Below, piece after piece: positions 21,801 through 32,792 of a stretch of DNA of 64,000 bases (its first letter is position 1; the number at the start of each line of letters is the position of its first letter). Where the stretch lies: contig JAJTUP010000033.1 in the NCBI GenBank assembly GCA_021399435.1, positions 558,001 to 622,000 of the forward strand, read 5' to 3'. Made by a program: the position numbers and the translations under genes. The notes under the pieces are model-generated. The model saw only the letters and a program-made list of their open reading frames with translations, searched no databases and was not told the DNA's origin. This DNA comes from Diaporthe sp. PMI_573 (lineage: Eukaryota; Ascomycota; Sordariomycetes; Diaporthales; Diaporthaceae).

Positions 21801-23027
21801 AATAACCCTCTATAGGATAGCCTACTGCAAGATGGCCTCACATGGGATAACCTCCCGTGCATAAATAAGGCAGAAGGTAAGTAATCCACACATGGGATCC
21901 GCTAAGACGTGGCGTACCCTTTAAAAATTGGCCGTCACTGTTATAATATGTGTGAAGGCACGTGTCTCATACTCTCTTCAGCTACACTTTCATGCGTTGA
22001 AATATATTGTCTTTTCGTTCATCCAATACCAGCCTACTCGATTCACGAATGCGCCCGTAGAATCTGTTGTAAAAGCGTTCAACGTGCACTGATTTGACGA
22101 ACCTCAATTCTATTGGGAAGTAAAGAGCCTTGACTCGATGAGACTGGGAGGTCAGACTCCAGTATTCCGATCATGGATGATCCAGGCGGCCCTCATCAAA
22201 GCTAAGTGCCAACCAACAGCACCTCGGGGAGTATAGACTGCTTGCTGAGTTTCCTTTGACCTTCCTCTGACTGAGGGCCGGTGGGTCCTGAGATTACCGC
22301 CGCTCGTAGCCACGATTCGCCAGACAGATCATGCGGAGAAAGGCCGTTGGAAGCACCAATTCACCTAGCGACGTGCCAAATTCTAGTATGCGGTGTAACC
22401 TGTCATGTTCACCTGCAGGTGGAGGAAGGGCGACGCAGACAGCCGCGAATGACGGACGGTTGCACTGTGAATCGTTTCACACGCTGGGTGGTTCGCGGAA
22501 GTGTGTTGAGGCCCATTAACCGTCGAACTCTCGTCTCGGTTTCGGGCTTCCAAAGATTGCGGCCCGAGACCCGAGGTGCCGGTTTCCCACTAGAACACTT
22601 ATATTTCGCAACCATCACAGCTATTCTGTCGTGGAACACAGCGCGCGCTCATTAGTGGGTCATTCCTCGACATGAACGAATGATAACGGTTCATCGAGTC
22701 GCACATTACGGCTTTTCTTCACGAAGCTTCTACCAACCCACTTTCGTCTTCACGACCATGGAACCATTGGACCACAGCATAGCATGCGAACAGGGCTCTG
22801 GCAAGATTTCCACAACTTCTCTGTGTCTCACAAACCAGTCTTGGCGCTGAGGGGCAAGTCGCAAACGCTCTGTGCAGCAGACTGAAAGGACAACTGTTCG
22901 GAGATGACAACATAAATAAAGACTGGCAATGACCAATCTGAAAAGTCTAAAATTGCAACATCAGCAGTTTGAGTTTCGGCATAAGCACTGATCCGTACCC
23001 ACCCAATACCAGCAATACACGATCATC
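18900..23027. other. Gene-poor region, no recognisable gene
   Basis: About 4.1 kb. The part up to about 19550 looks repeat-derived (short imperfect repeats such as GTATACCGTTAAATAG). The remainder has normal composition, but only short frames of 60-165 codons in several directions, none with a family motif. A degenerate minisatellite lies at 21590-21870. Confidence 0.5.
21590..21870 (+). repeat. Degenerate CCT(C/A)TATAGGATAA minisatellite
   Basis: Roughly 15-17-bp units around the core 'CTATAGGA(T/C)AACCTC' recur more than fifteen times with heavy variation (CCTATAGGATG, CTTATAGGACAACC, CATAGGATAACCTCC). It overlaps the end of a 165-codon frame that I do not regard as a gene. Confidence 0.75.
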
Positions 23028-23871
23028 ATGGGTTCCTTCGGCACCATCTATTCCTACCCCAATAACTGGAGGGTGTCGCGCGTGAGTTCCGGCAAAGCAC
23101 ATGTTGCACTACTGCAGCGGTCCGTGCCAGATTCACATCTCTAACATATTCCAGGCCCAAGTTGTTGCGGCCATTAATGGCTTGGAGATTGACGTCCCCG
23201 AGTTTCAAATGGGCCAGACAAATAAGACACGTAAGCATCCCTCTTCTCCTGTCACGGATCCCCGTCCTTCATGTTTTGGAATGTTCTAGAATGCAACACT
23301 TTAGGATCCGTAGAAAGACTAACATCATACGTTAGCCGAATTTCTATACAAATTCCCGCTTGGCAAGGTCCCAGCATTTGAGGGTGCTGATGGCTTCACC
23401 CTGTCCGAGGGCGCGGCCATTGCCACGTATCTTGCCGGTAGCGGGCCCTGTGCTGAGCAGCTCCTCGGATCCGATCTCAAGACCAAGGCCAAGATCGCCG
23501 AGTGGTCGCTCTTCACCGAGACCGAGCTCGTGTCACACGCCACACCAGCGTTGCTCATGATGATCAAGCTTGTGCCCTTCGACGGGGCACGGTATGACTT
23601 CTCCGCTTCGGCGTTCGAGCGTGCGCTGCAGAAGGTCGAGGCGGCTGTTAAGGGCGACAAGAAGTACCTGGTTGGGGAGCAGCTAACGCTGGCTGACCTG
23701 ACGGTCGCAGCCGCACTGTTCTGGGCGAGCGGGTTCCTGCTGGACGCGGAGATGAGGAAGACCGCGCCAGCCACGATCGAGTATCTCAAGGGCATTGCCG
23801 CGACGTCCGAGTTTGCTAAGGTCTTTGGGGAGTACAAACCTTGTGAGACCCGGGTCAAGGGCGGCGCGTAA
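23028..23871 (+). CDS. eEF1B-gamma-like glutathione S-transferase
   Basis: Three exons, 23028-23081, 23155-23230 and 23336-23871, give 221 aa. The N-terminus 'MGSFGTIYSYPNNWR' resembles the thioredoxin-fold start of eEF1B-gamma ('FGTLYTYP'). 'YKFPLGKVPAFEGADGFTLSEGAAIATYLAG' is the GST beta3-beta4 region with the conserved cis-Pro and the E-A/S glutathione contact. 'KYLVGEQLTLADLTVAAALFW' is the GST C-terminal helix motif. The protein stops after the GST module and lacks the eEF1B-gamma C-terminal domain. It is therefore more likely a stand-alone GST, as often found near metabolite genes, than the translation factor. Intron 1 (23082-23154) is phase 0. Intron 2 belongs to the introner-like family. 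Confidence 0.85.
23231..23335 (+). repeat. Introner-like intron ILE-1 (GST intron 2)
   Basis: 105-nt phase-1 intron, donor GTAAGC, branch GACTAAC, acceptor GTTAG. The internal block TTCATGTTTTGGAATGTTC recurs in introns of two other genes. ACGGATCC (23254-23261) and GGATCCGT (23304-23311) are perfect inverted repeats and could form an 8-bp stem. Confidence 0.88.
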
Positions 23872-24862
23872 GATTCTGACCGACAGTTTATCGGAAGAAG
23901 AAAAAGCGTGCAGCACCCTACTAAATCAAATAATGACATGTGCATTTCGGGCCAAGGCTTTGCCCATATCATTCCGACTCGCTCCAGCTATAGTATAGTG
24001 CTGTCATTGAAATAATTCTACGCAAAATCGCAAATGCGTTTTTCTCTTCTGGCCATCAGCAACCATGAGCAAGTCATGTAGTTTGTAAAGCTTGGCGGCC
24101 GCTCAGTTCCAAATTGTCATTGGTGCATCAATGTGTGAAAGGAGGTTTGAAGCATTCGCTCGACTATGAGACCTGTCGAAATTGTTTGCCCGCATCCTTT
24201 TTTAAAGAAGAAAAACAAGATATCTTGGAAGAGGGAACTAACTTGGTACCGCAGTCGATACTTCTAGTTCATCAATCATTTTTGCCATCCTCAGGTTGCC
24301 ATACTGCCATTGAATCAGGCAAATCACCCATCCGGCTGGTGTTCATTTCCCAACTGAAGTAGAGACCTCACGAAACTTCGAACAAAAAGATTGTTACATG
24401 TATCCCCAGTTATTTCACGTCTTCCATTGCTCCTTTAATGCAATCAAAGAAGAGAGGGCACGCATGTGGCAATAAAGATCTGAGGAGAAGCCCTAGCACT
24501 TCTTCTTATGAGTTGAAAGCAAGAAACCTAATTACATAGATATTGACGAAAGGACTATACCACGAGAACCTATTGCGTTGCCGCTAAATACGGCAAACGA
24601 CTTTGAGTAAGTTTAATGAAAGTAACATATGTAGTTGTCCACAAGAAGCGGCATCCGCACGACACAAATATTTAATTTGTGCGTTACTTGGAAATGTGAA
24701 TATTCGTAAAGAATGCCAAAGTTCCAGCGCACCAGCTCCAGTTTGCCCTTTCACAGAAGGTTTGAAGAAGGTCCCTAGGTTCTGAATTGATACATAACAT
24801 CGATCTTAGCGGTTGGCTCAGCCGTCACCACGCATCTTCCATACCGAGCGCATTTGTTATGA
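23872..24862. other. Intergenic, no gene recognised
   Basis: Short frames only, without motif. Two of these (24114-24362 and 24603-24785) have no family resemblance. Confidence 0.45.
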
Positions 24863-25110
24863 ACTATTTGTATTCTTTAAGTTCCTGTACGAAGCTGGAA
24901 CAACAATGAGTGTCCTATAAGGACTAGAGATAATATATCTTAATAGATAATTATAGTATAATTTGCTATATAAGGCTTTACAGTGTTTAAGCGTTTACCA
25001 CTGTATGAAGGGACCGCCTACATACTGCTTAAGAAGCGTATGCACGAAACCACCCCCACCTATATTATAAGCTTAGGGCTCTATTATTATAGTGCTCTGT
25101 TGTATGTATA
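24863..25110 (+). repeat. Dispersed repeat R1, copy 2, with nested 64-bp element
   Basis: 24863-24985 matches R1 at 4772 with transition-type differences. Relative to copy 1, a 64-bp sequence related to the insert in the P450 pseudogene interrupts it at 24990-25053. Similarity to copy 1 may resume near 'TAGTGCTCTGTTG' at about 25090. Confidence 0.65.
24990..25053 (+). mobile_element. Short dispersed element, 64-bp copy
   Basis: Begins AGCGTTTACCACTG and ends GAAACCAC. The first 48 nt are identical to the reverse complement of 49761-49808. The copy lacks 13 nt (ACGGATTAAAAAC) present in the 77-bp version. No flanking duplication is obvious here. Confidence 0.7.
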
Positions 25111-25354
25111 TAAGACTGCTGTATGCTCTATTTCTATAGGTAGGAAACTAGTTGACTTACTCTATTAGATATGCCCTGCTTGGATTTATAATATACAGCC
25201 CGCTCTATCGTACAATTTTGTTAAACTATTTGGTGATCCAATAGCTGATTCGGAATGCTGCAGGTATGATGGACCAAATCGCCAGGCAGCCCAATGCTCA
25301 GTCTTACATAGAGCCATTCGACTCAGCTATGTAATCTGAGCCCAGTGGACTGAC

Positions 25355-26270
25355 TACCTTTTAATCAGCTTGGGGAGGTACAGAAGTGCTGGCACTACCT
25401 CAACTTGTCGGGGACGTCAAAGACTATGAATGTGTCTTTTTCGACCCGATCTATTCTGGTATCGGCTTTGGTGATGTTGAGACTACTTCCGCAGTGGACG
25501 ATGGAACCGAAATTCGACTCTATGAGATGGTCTGCACAATCAACCTTAAGATGGCTGCGGTGGCGAGCTGGCACGCCGACCATGGAATGGACGTCCAGGC
25601 GAACGCATCGAGCAATGGCACAGCTTCGGGAAGGGCGGGTGGATCATCCTGAGCTCAGAATAGGTGACATCTGGACCCCACATCCTGAGCTGACCAAGTC
25701 TCATTATGCTTGGAGGTTGATTGGAAGGGCAGACGATATCATTCACATTCCCTTCTGGCGTGAATCACCACCCTGGACCGACGGAGAATTTAATCAAGTG
25801 CGAGGAGTCTCGGAGGTCTTGATCATGGGACGAGGTCACCGTCAACCAGTGCTCATGGTCGAGCTTCACGCGAAGGAAGGCTAATTCGATGGCGACGAGA
25901 AACGCAGACTGTTGGCCGCCTGCATTAAGCTGCAAACTTATTTGTTCCGGTACATAGGCGCGTCGCCTACTCGCACATTCTAGTGCTGTCCGGTTGGCAG
26001 CCTCATTCAGACCCTGAAAGGCAATAGTATGGGGAAACAGACGGAACGCAAATTCTCCGACCACATCGCCGAGATTTACAGGAAGTTTGGTGATGAGTGG
26101 CAGGATAATCGAGAGAGCGGTGCGGCTCAATCTCTAAAAGTGCGAGTCTTGAGGTCTCGGTCGAAGTGCAAGGCTCAGCAAGCTGAGTTGTTTGACCAGG
26201 GACATGTGTCGGCATACTCGGAGCCGCTCGAGGTACATGGACTTACTACTCTATGGAAAGCGCAGCCGTG
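25355..26270 (+). pseudogene. Relic of NRPS-like adenylation domain
   Basis: Two frames together cover the C-terminal half of a fungal NRPS-like (acyl/aminoacyl-adenylating) A domain. 'GGTEVLALPQL' corresponds to the A5-type GxTE motif. 'DYECVFFDPIYSGIGF' and 'LYEMV' follow. After a frameshift near 25560 come 'IGDIWTPHPELTKSHYAWRLIGRADDIIHI' (GD and GRxDD, A7/A8-type motifs) and 'MGKQTERKFSDHIAEIYRKF' (A10-like end). The N-terminal half, the carrier domain and any reductase domain are missing, and in-frame stops are present (for example at 25882-25884). It is non-functional. It lies tail-to-tail with the SDR reductase gene. Confidence 0.7.
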
Positions 26271-26550
26271 ATACAACTCATGTTCGTCAGGTTCCGAGTA
26301 ACTACTTGCATATGTAGATATATTTCACCTAGGCACGCCACGAATAAGCGTTGCATTTCTCAATATGATAAGAAATTCCGTGGTGCCCTCCAGTCACCGT
26401 ACTGTGGAGACCGTGGTAGTGTGTAAGAATATAATGGGGGTTGTCTTATCTCGGATCCAGAACGAATTTCATTGATACGACCATACTTACCCTGGTTTGC
26501 GATATCCAGTTGTACATTATCCTCAAATTCTGTTGAAATATCATATGCCC

Positions 26551-27941
26551 TCATGCGCCGGGTGGCTCACCATCAGGGAGACTAACCATCCACTCAACAG
26601 CCCTCACAACCTGGTCCTCGAAGGGCACGTACTTCTTGCCCAGCAGCTCCTCCTGCGCCCTCACACCGTCAAAATTGACTGGATGTGACCGCACCTTTCC
26701 AGGGAAACTCAGGTGCTTCGCGAGCTCAGGCGATCTCCGCTTCAGGATCTCCTCTGCGTCCTCGATGCGTGCCCCATGCGGCGAGTCCACGGCCATGACC
26801 CATGTCTCGAGGTTCGTCCCGGAAGGCAGCGGTACGGAGAGTGCCCTGACGTGGCCAAGAGCCACATCATCAATCCAGACGAACTCGCTGCGGATGGGTG
26901 TCATCTGCTCCACGGGGACGCCCACTAGTATATATTAGTCTATCTGCTATGGAGCCACAGGCAGTGTATTCTGAAACACTTCCGTACATGCAAGACGGGG
27001 AGCCGTAAAAGGAGAAGACCGTACTTACAGACCGGGTTGATGATTTCGCGCAGGTCAGCCATCACCCAGGACAGCGTGAGATTGGCCGTCCCCATTGCCT
27101 CGGTTTTGTTTGTGATAAACAGACCTGGTCCCAGAATCCAACCAGGGCAGAGGACTACAATTTGGAAGTGCGAGTCGCGGTGCGCCGCAGCGTGTTCCCT
27201 CGCAAGATTTCCGCTCGCGATCTTGGAGTCCACGTAGCGCTGGAACACGGGGGCATTGTCGTCTGGCCTTTCGGCCGGTAGAGGGTAGTATGTGGTCCCC
27301 GTCATAAGTGGTATGGTCTCAGGCGACTCGCAATCGGGGTGGGTGAATTTCGTGTCTCCTGGTTTCACGAGCGAGGCGATAGAGCCGGTGATCACCACCC
27401 TCTTAACAAGCGGCTCGCACTCGGCGGCATTGAGGATGGCTTTCGTGCCGTCTTGCGCGGGTGTGCGCATATCCATCGGTTGAGGAGGAACAGTAGGAAT
27501 AGGCGAGGCCACATGGATGACTGCAGTATTGAGAGTCAGCTATCAAAGCATCGGGGCAGTAATTCTATGCAAATATGGGAGGCAAAGGGCCACAGTCTGG
27601 CCTGCCTCATAGCCCGAAGCTTGATTATGCTGTTGAGGCACAGGTTATGTATGGAAGAGATCCTTCCTCGAGGGGTTTAAGACGTTATCCGAAAGCTCAC
27701 TATGACTGCAGCCCTTCACAACCTCGAGGAACGCATCTGGCTTGGAGATATCCGGTACGATACTCCATTGAATTTGTTTGGAGAACCGTTTGATGAGGGG
27801 CTGGGCTGATGCTTTGTCCACGGCACCTTGCCGGCGGACAACCGCGTGCACGTTGTACCCGGCCTCGCAAAGGGCTACGAGTACTGCACTACCCACGACC
27901 CCATTGCCGCCTGTCAGGAGCACACATTCAGATCGTGACAT
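26551..27941 (-). CDS. Extended SDR, NAD(P)-dependent epimerase/dihydroflavonol-reductase-like
   Basis: Three exons, 27941-27701, 27520-27029 and 26924-26551, give 368 aa. 'VLLTGGNGVVGSAV' is the Rossmann TGxxGxxG motif near residue 10. 'VITGS' and YVDSK (Tyr176, Lys180) are the catalytic SDR elements, and 'VVLCPGWILGPG' is typical of the dihydroflavonol-4-reductase/3-beta-HSD subgroup. It probably reduces a ketone or aldehyde using NAD(P)H in the cytosol; the substrate is unknown. Intron 1 (27521-27700, 180 nt) is unusually long. Intron 2 is an introner-like copy. It sits beside an NRPS-like relic and 3 kb from a GST, which suggests the remains of an accessory metabolic cluster. Confidence 0.82.
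26925..27028 (-). repeat. Introner-like intron ILE-2 (SDR intron 2)
   Basis: 104-nt phase-1 intron, donor GTAAGT, branch GACTAAT, acceptor ACTAG. It shares with ILE-1 the TCTTCTCC start block, 'ACGG.TCCCCGTC', 'GCATG....GGAA.TGTT', 'CAGAATACA' and 'GGCTCCATAG' before the branch site. It is the most diverged of the five. Confidence 0.8.
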
Positions 27942-28829
27942 TCTAGTCTTCTACTGTGCTATTTCTCGTGTACGCGGGGCGTTGCAAAGGTAGGGGCTTT
28001 GGGGAAATTATGTCAACAGGGAAAAGACTTTCCGCTTGTCCCACGTGTTCTTTATAACTCCGCAGCTCTGGTGGCTCGTATAACACCCAACACTCGGACG
28101 TGTCACAGCTTGGCTTCGAAGTACACAGCTGATAGTATCTGTGTAAGCTGACATTGAAACGATGGATCTTTCGTAAGATGGGCTGGCTTCTGCGCATGCT
28201 TCCTACAGTCAATCCCACAACGATTTTAGCTTCATGCGAACTTCGTTGGCTGTGATGGACTCGGAAACACGGAAACGTGTAGGTCATAAGCACTAGCTAG
28301 ACTTCAGCTTACAAATCGAGCGCTCTTCGGCCAATGGCCAGCTAGCAAACTCGCTCGTCCAGGTAATCAAGGTTGAAGGCCCTACGACTCAAAAAATTGG
28401 ACGATCCGCTTTCGTTACTGCCGAGAGGGGGGGGGGGGAATTCATGGGCTTAGAGCAGTGTGAGATGTAAGCGCGGATATCAACATGTAAGCACCAGCTT
28501 GAATTATATGAGATACGATTCGTTACTACTCACAACTGCTTGAATACACGATGTTTCGGTGTAAGAAAACAGCGCGTATAATGTGAAGCGGCCTCTGAGA
28601 TACGATAAGGTAACTGATTCTTTGGTCTGGATATATCCTGCCTGGTATAGGTCGATATCGTCTCGGGTAATCATCACCAGTCTCAGGATGACGGGACATA
28701 TGGTTAGAGAATTAGGTGCATCATATAAGTTGACACAGTTCCTGTCTGAACGAATGAACCCGCTCTAGTACTCTCGACCTTGGTAGTTCCTAGAAATCCC
28801 ATCCAAATGCATTCAAAAGCCCGCCCATG
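27942..28829. other. Intergenic, no gene recognised
   Basis: Contains a run of about ten Gs at 28428-28437 and short frames without motif. It probably includes the SDR promoter. Confidence 0.45.
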
Positions 28830-28993
28830 CCTGTGATAGGTAGTCATATGGGGAAGCAATCTGATATTGCGGCTGACGTGTCTGCCGGGAAAGCCAGTAG
28901 TCTAGTGATGGGATTAGCCACAGAGGATACGCAAATGGATGATGCGAAAGGCGGCCGCTTGGGATAAGGTTGCCCATGTTACAGCAGCACGAC

Positions 28994-29251
28994 TTACTTC
29001 TTGCCTGCGTCTGTTGCACAGCAGCAGAAGAAGAGGGCAAGGGGCCAGCAGATGATGGCCAGAAAAACAGCCACAACGAATCCGATCGTGGGTCCTGCGA
29101 TAGGAACAGGTGGGAAGATCAGGATCACATGCGTCTCGGACTCTACTTGGGGCATGCCGGTTTTGAGCTCACCGATGAATTTGAAGTGGCACGGGTTGTT
29201 CACTCCCGGCCCACACTGAATGCAGACCACTGGCAGCGGCAAGCAGTCCAT
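28994..29251 (-). CDS. Small cysteine-rich membrane protein, uncertain
   Basis: The frame from the ATG at 29251 encodes 85 aa: 'VCIQCGPGVNNPCHFKFI' (CxxC-type start), then a hydrophobic segment 'TIGFVVAVFLAIICWPLALFFCCC'. The general layout recalls BRI3/LITAF-like small proteins, but I cannot assign a family. 29172-29095 has a donor GTGAGC and acceptor TCGCAG (78 nt, divisible by three). It may be a retained or spliced intron; removing it joins the Cys-rich part directly to the membrane segment. A perfect GTAAGT also sits exactly at the stop (28997), so the protein may continue into another exon. Confidence 0.4.
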   Translation of the reverse strand: MDCLPLPVVCIQCGPGVNNPCHFKFIGELKTGMPQVESETHVILIFPPVPIAGPTIGFVVAVFLAIICWPLALFFCCCATDAGKK

Positions 29252-29902
29252 TGCTGTTGTTTCTCGCGCGTCGGAGGAGCTTTTCGATGGCCTTTTGATG
29301 ATCAGATGTCGTGGTAAGAACCCAGAGAGATGGGAAAGCCAGGAGTCAACAAACTTCGGTTGACGTCAACCGCGTCCTGGCAAGTCCGGATGAAGATCTT
29401 CAGCCAAGCAAACCTACCTACTCACAGTGTTAGGACCACCCCCTTTTTCCTACTTCCAACTCACCGTGCTTGCTGCACCTGAATTGGGCATTCTTGATAG
29501 GAGGCATCAAACGTGGAAGGGATCAAGCTGACTGAAGAGCCCCACTGCACTTGGGGATTTTGGGAGATGCTGTAAGGGAATATCTACCATGATGCCGGAA
29601 TTAATTCCCAGGCATCGTGCAAAGCCCACCGCCAAGGTTACAAGAACATTCCCAATGGGCCTAGTTCGTATATCTCCAAAAGTTTTGGTGTCCATTCCGA
29701 TGACTAAGTGTATATCCGAGGTGGGCTTTCTGTATCAAATCATGCATGGGTTCAAATGATACCATACACCCTCCCCTCAAATCGCTTCGCAAGCTGTATC
29801 TCCAACGCAGCAATTAGTCCTGCTCAAGTGGGGAAGTCCTACTATCCTCGCCCAGACGCGACCCGCGAGGAGTAGAACTACAATTCCTGATCAGATGAGT
29901 CC
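29252..29902. other. Intergenic, no gene recognised
   Basis: Only short frames. Probably the promoter of the small minus-strand frame at 28994-29251 and the 3' end of the membrane-protein gene that stops at 29903. Confidence 0.45.
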
Positions 29903-31571
29903 TCACTTGCTGTAGCTGCTGCTGGTCCTCTTCTTCTGCAACTTTTTCCTCACGCTGCCCTGGGAATCGAAGGATGACCGGACGCTCGCAGCTGTGCTGG
30001 CAGGCTCTTCGGGAGCATATCGCTCGACATGCCCAAAGGTACCGGCCGGGAAGATCTCAAAGTTTGAGTTCACTTTCCGCGCGCTAGTGTTGACGTACCT
30101 ACAGCTCGATTCTCCGTCAGCGCCTGTTTGTCCTCAGTACAACACCAGAAAATAGGGGAGGGAGGAGGGTCACTACATACGAATCACTAGGTCCGAAGGT
30201 AGGACTGGGCTGCGCCGCGGAAGAAGCAACACCACTAGGTCGAGGCTGCTGGTCGGAAGCGAACGACTGGGGGCGAGTGTGCTGAATGTAAGCGGCGCTC
30301 CGGCTGCTGTTCGGAGGGTACCGCAGCGCCGTGGCCGGCGACGACTGTACAGCGGCATCGTGCTGCTGGTGGTCGTGGATGGTGCTCCGGTCCTCAGACG
30401 ACGAGTGACGCGCGTGTCCGTTCTGCGCCGAGCAGGAGTGGTGGGAGCGCCTGCGGCCGAACGTCAGCTCGGATGCTGTGGTCAGGTCGCCGCTGGAGAA
30501 GGCCGGGTGGTGCTCAAGAGGAGGTGGCTGCGAGCGGAGCGCGAACTCTTTGAGCTCCACCATGCTTGTTGTGAAGGACTCTACGGACGAGGTGCTCGAA
30601 ACCCGCGATGTCTGGCGCTGAGGTCCGGGGCTTCGAGGAGCTCTGGTCGGCGGTCGTACCTGCTCCCTGCCGCTGGCGGCAGACGGGCCAGATGTTGCTG
30701 CTTCTCCTGAGCTGTCGTTTGAGGTGCTGCGAGGACTTGACTTTCGTTGTGAGACCGACTGATGACTCGGCATACCGCGTATGGGGGCGGCTGGTGTGGC
30801 AGCTTGTGGATAGAATCGTTGAGGTTTCCTCGCCTCGGCATTGATGCGGAACTCCCTGGCTTCTTCTCCGCCACCACGCTTCTTCTGCTGCTGGATCCAC
30901 AACTCGGATGAGGTCATTTTCTTGAGGGACCTCTGTATCCGACCAAGAGGTCCTGTGTGTCCAGATTGGCCACTCATGTCCTCCTGCGTAGATCTTCTGG
31001 CCTCTTCGCGATCCAAATGACTAACATGAAGCCGTTTGCCTGCTGTGGAACCGTTGGGTCGAAGCTCTCCTTCCGGAAGCGGCAGGCTGTCGAGCTTCTT
31101 TCCTGTCTGTGCAGAGGGCTTGAGAATGTCCCTTCTGGTAATTCTACCAGCCATGCCAGAGCCCTTGCCAGACCTCCTGCTAGAGGTCGCATCATCATAG
31201 GAGATGTCCATGACGGGAGTTTTTACCTTCCTCTTTGAGCTCCATTTCCTATCCGGCGGCCGGAACGCCATGGACGCCATCCTCACGACCCAAACGCCGT
31301 CCACTTCGGCACCGGACTCGAGGGCCTTGACTCCAAACGAAATCTCGCTCTCTAGTCGGGACCTGTGTTTGTTGGCAGAGAGGCCAGACCTGCGCATCTG
31401 AGCAGCGTGCTCCTCCTTCTCGACGTCGAGCTGCTCGATCTTCTTCATGTGGCGGTTCGTCCACCACAGCTTCATCAAACCAATCAAGAATACAAGGGCA
31501 ATGCCCATGGCCAGGACAAAGGTCATCTGCTGCCATAGCTCCCAGGAGGCGAAGAAGGTTCCGCTTGCCAT
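29903..31571 (-). CDS. Single-pass membrane protein with long disordered tail
   Basis: Two exons, 31571-30181 and 30098-29903, give 528 aa. The 82-nt intron has donor GTATGT and acceptor CTGTAG. An in-frame GTG 93 nt upstream is not an ATG, so Met at 31571 is preferred. A transmembrane helix lies at about residues 14-34 (FVLAMGIALVFLIGLMKLWW), followed by a basic, coiled-coil-prone stretch (RHMKKIEQLDVEKEEHAAQMRRSG). The remaining 450 residues are Ser/Pro/Arg-rich and disordered, ending in a Lys/Ser-rich tail. It probably has a short luminal or extracellular N-terminus and a cytoplasmic tail. No known domain is recognised; it looks like a fungal-specific hypothetical. Confidence 0.75.
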
Positions 31572-32792
31572 GGTGTGATATCGGGAAAATCCCACCCGGG
31601 ACGAAGGCTGGAAACTCACAAGTGCAAGGTCTGTGGGAGCGGGTGTGGGCGTTTGATGTGTCACAGCACCTTGGCCGGAAACTGACGGAGGGAAGTCGAG
31701 CAGTTTCCTGTTCGTTGGTCCACAAGAAAAATCATGGGTTGATTGTTCCAGGGATGACCCGCCTGGGATCGCAATAAGACAGTTGGGTCATGCAAGCTGT
31801 TGTGGCCCCAGTGCCTGCAGGTACGACTGGCGAATAGAAGGTGGGAAGTTCGGCCTGGCCAGCACAACCTGAGCTGCGGGACACAGGAAAAGGAAGCAGA
31901 AGAGATGTATCCCAAATTGAGGGCGGTCGGAGCAAACGGCAGACTCGAGGAGAAGAGGACCACTGCAGCTGCAGAAGCAGAAGCAGAAGCAGCCCTGGCC
32001 CGGCCTGTGAGACAATGACGCGGATAGGTACGGCAGGGCGGGAACCCAACGGGGAAAGAAATGATCGCAGGTAGGGCACCCATCGCTCCCAGACGAGCAC
32101 AGTTTGAGCTGAGCGATGGGCGCCCTGGCTTGTGCCGTTGCTGTTGCTGAGGGATTCACTCTAGCTCCATCGTAGTGAAGTTGCATTCTTGATTGCCAGA
32201 GTCTCGTCTCTGGGGAGTCACCTGCCAGACCTGTCCTGCTGGGCTAGCGTGGGACCGAGATCCATGTTGCGGCTGGCGGCCAATCAAGTCGAAACGGGCT
32301 GGAGAAAGAAGCAAGTGGTGATGTGCTGACAGCTCGGTTCTCGGCAGGGCTCCTTGCGAATGTGACCCTGCCCTCACATCACCTACCGCTGCTAGCGTAG
32401 ATGGATGTCGACCTCCTGAGCTCCTCCTTCTTGCCCTTGAATTCATTTTGTTGGGCATACCCAGCATATTCTTCCACGCCCACCTCCAGCAATCGCCAAC
32501 CTGTGCATCCCCACTACCCAGAGGACATTTACCAGCACTTGGAACAATTCAAACGGATCCTTCTATCCTGTTACAATAATGCAGCTGGGCTCATACGCCT
32601 ACGAGCCCCGGGTATCTTCTCTATTCGCTCCAGGCTAAGAGTATTCGTGATCATGAGGATCACCAAGTAGCAGCCATCAGCCCACCACGAGCAGGTGTCA
32701 GCACCTCGTCAGTTGGCAACTCTCACCATCAAGCCGGGCGTTGCCTTAGGTGCGCTGGTGAGCATGCCGCCACGACATGGCTCTCGCGTTGC
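31572..32792. other. Intergenic, no gene recognised
   Basis: 1.2 kb separating the upstream end of one minus-strand gene from the 3' end of MTD1. Frames of up to about 140 codons overlap on both strands but are low-complexity and motif-free. An AGAAGC tandem run lies at about 31973-31994. Confidence 0.45.
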
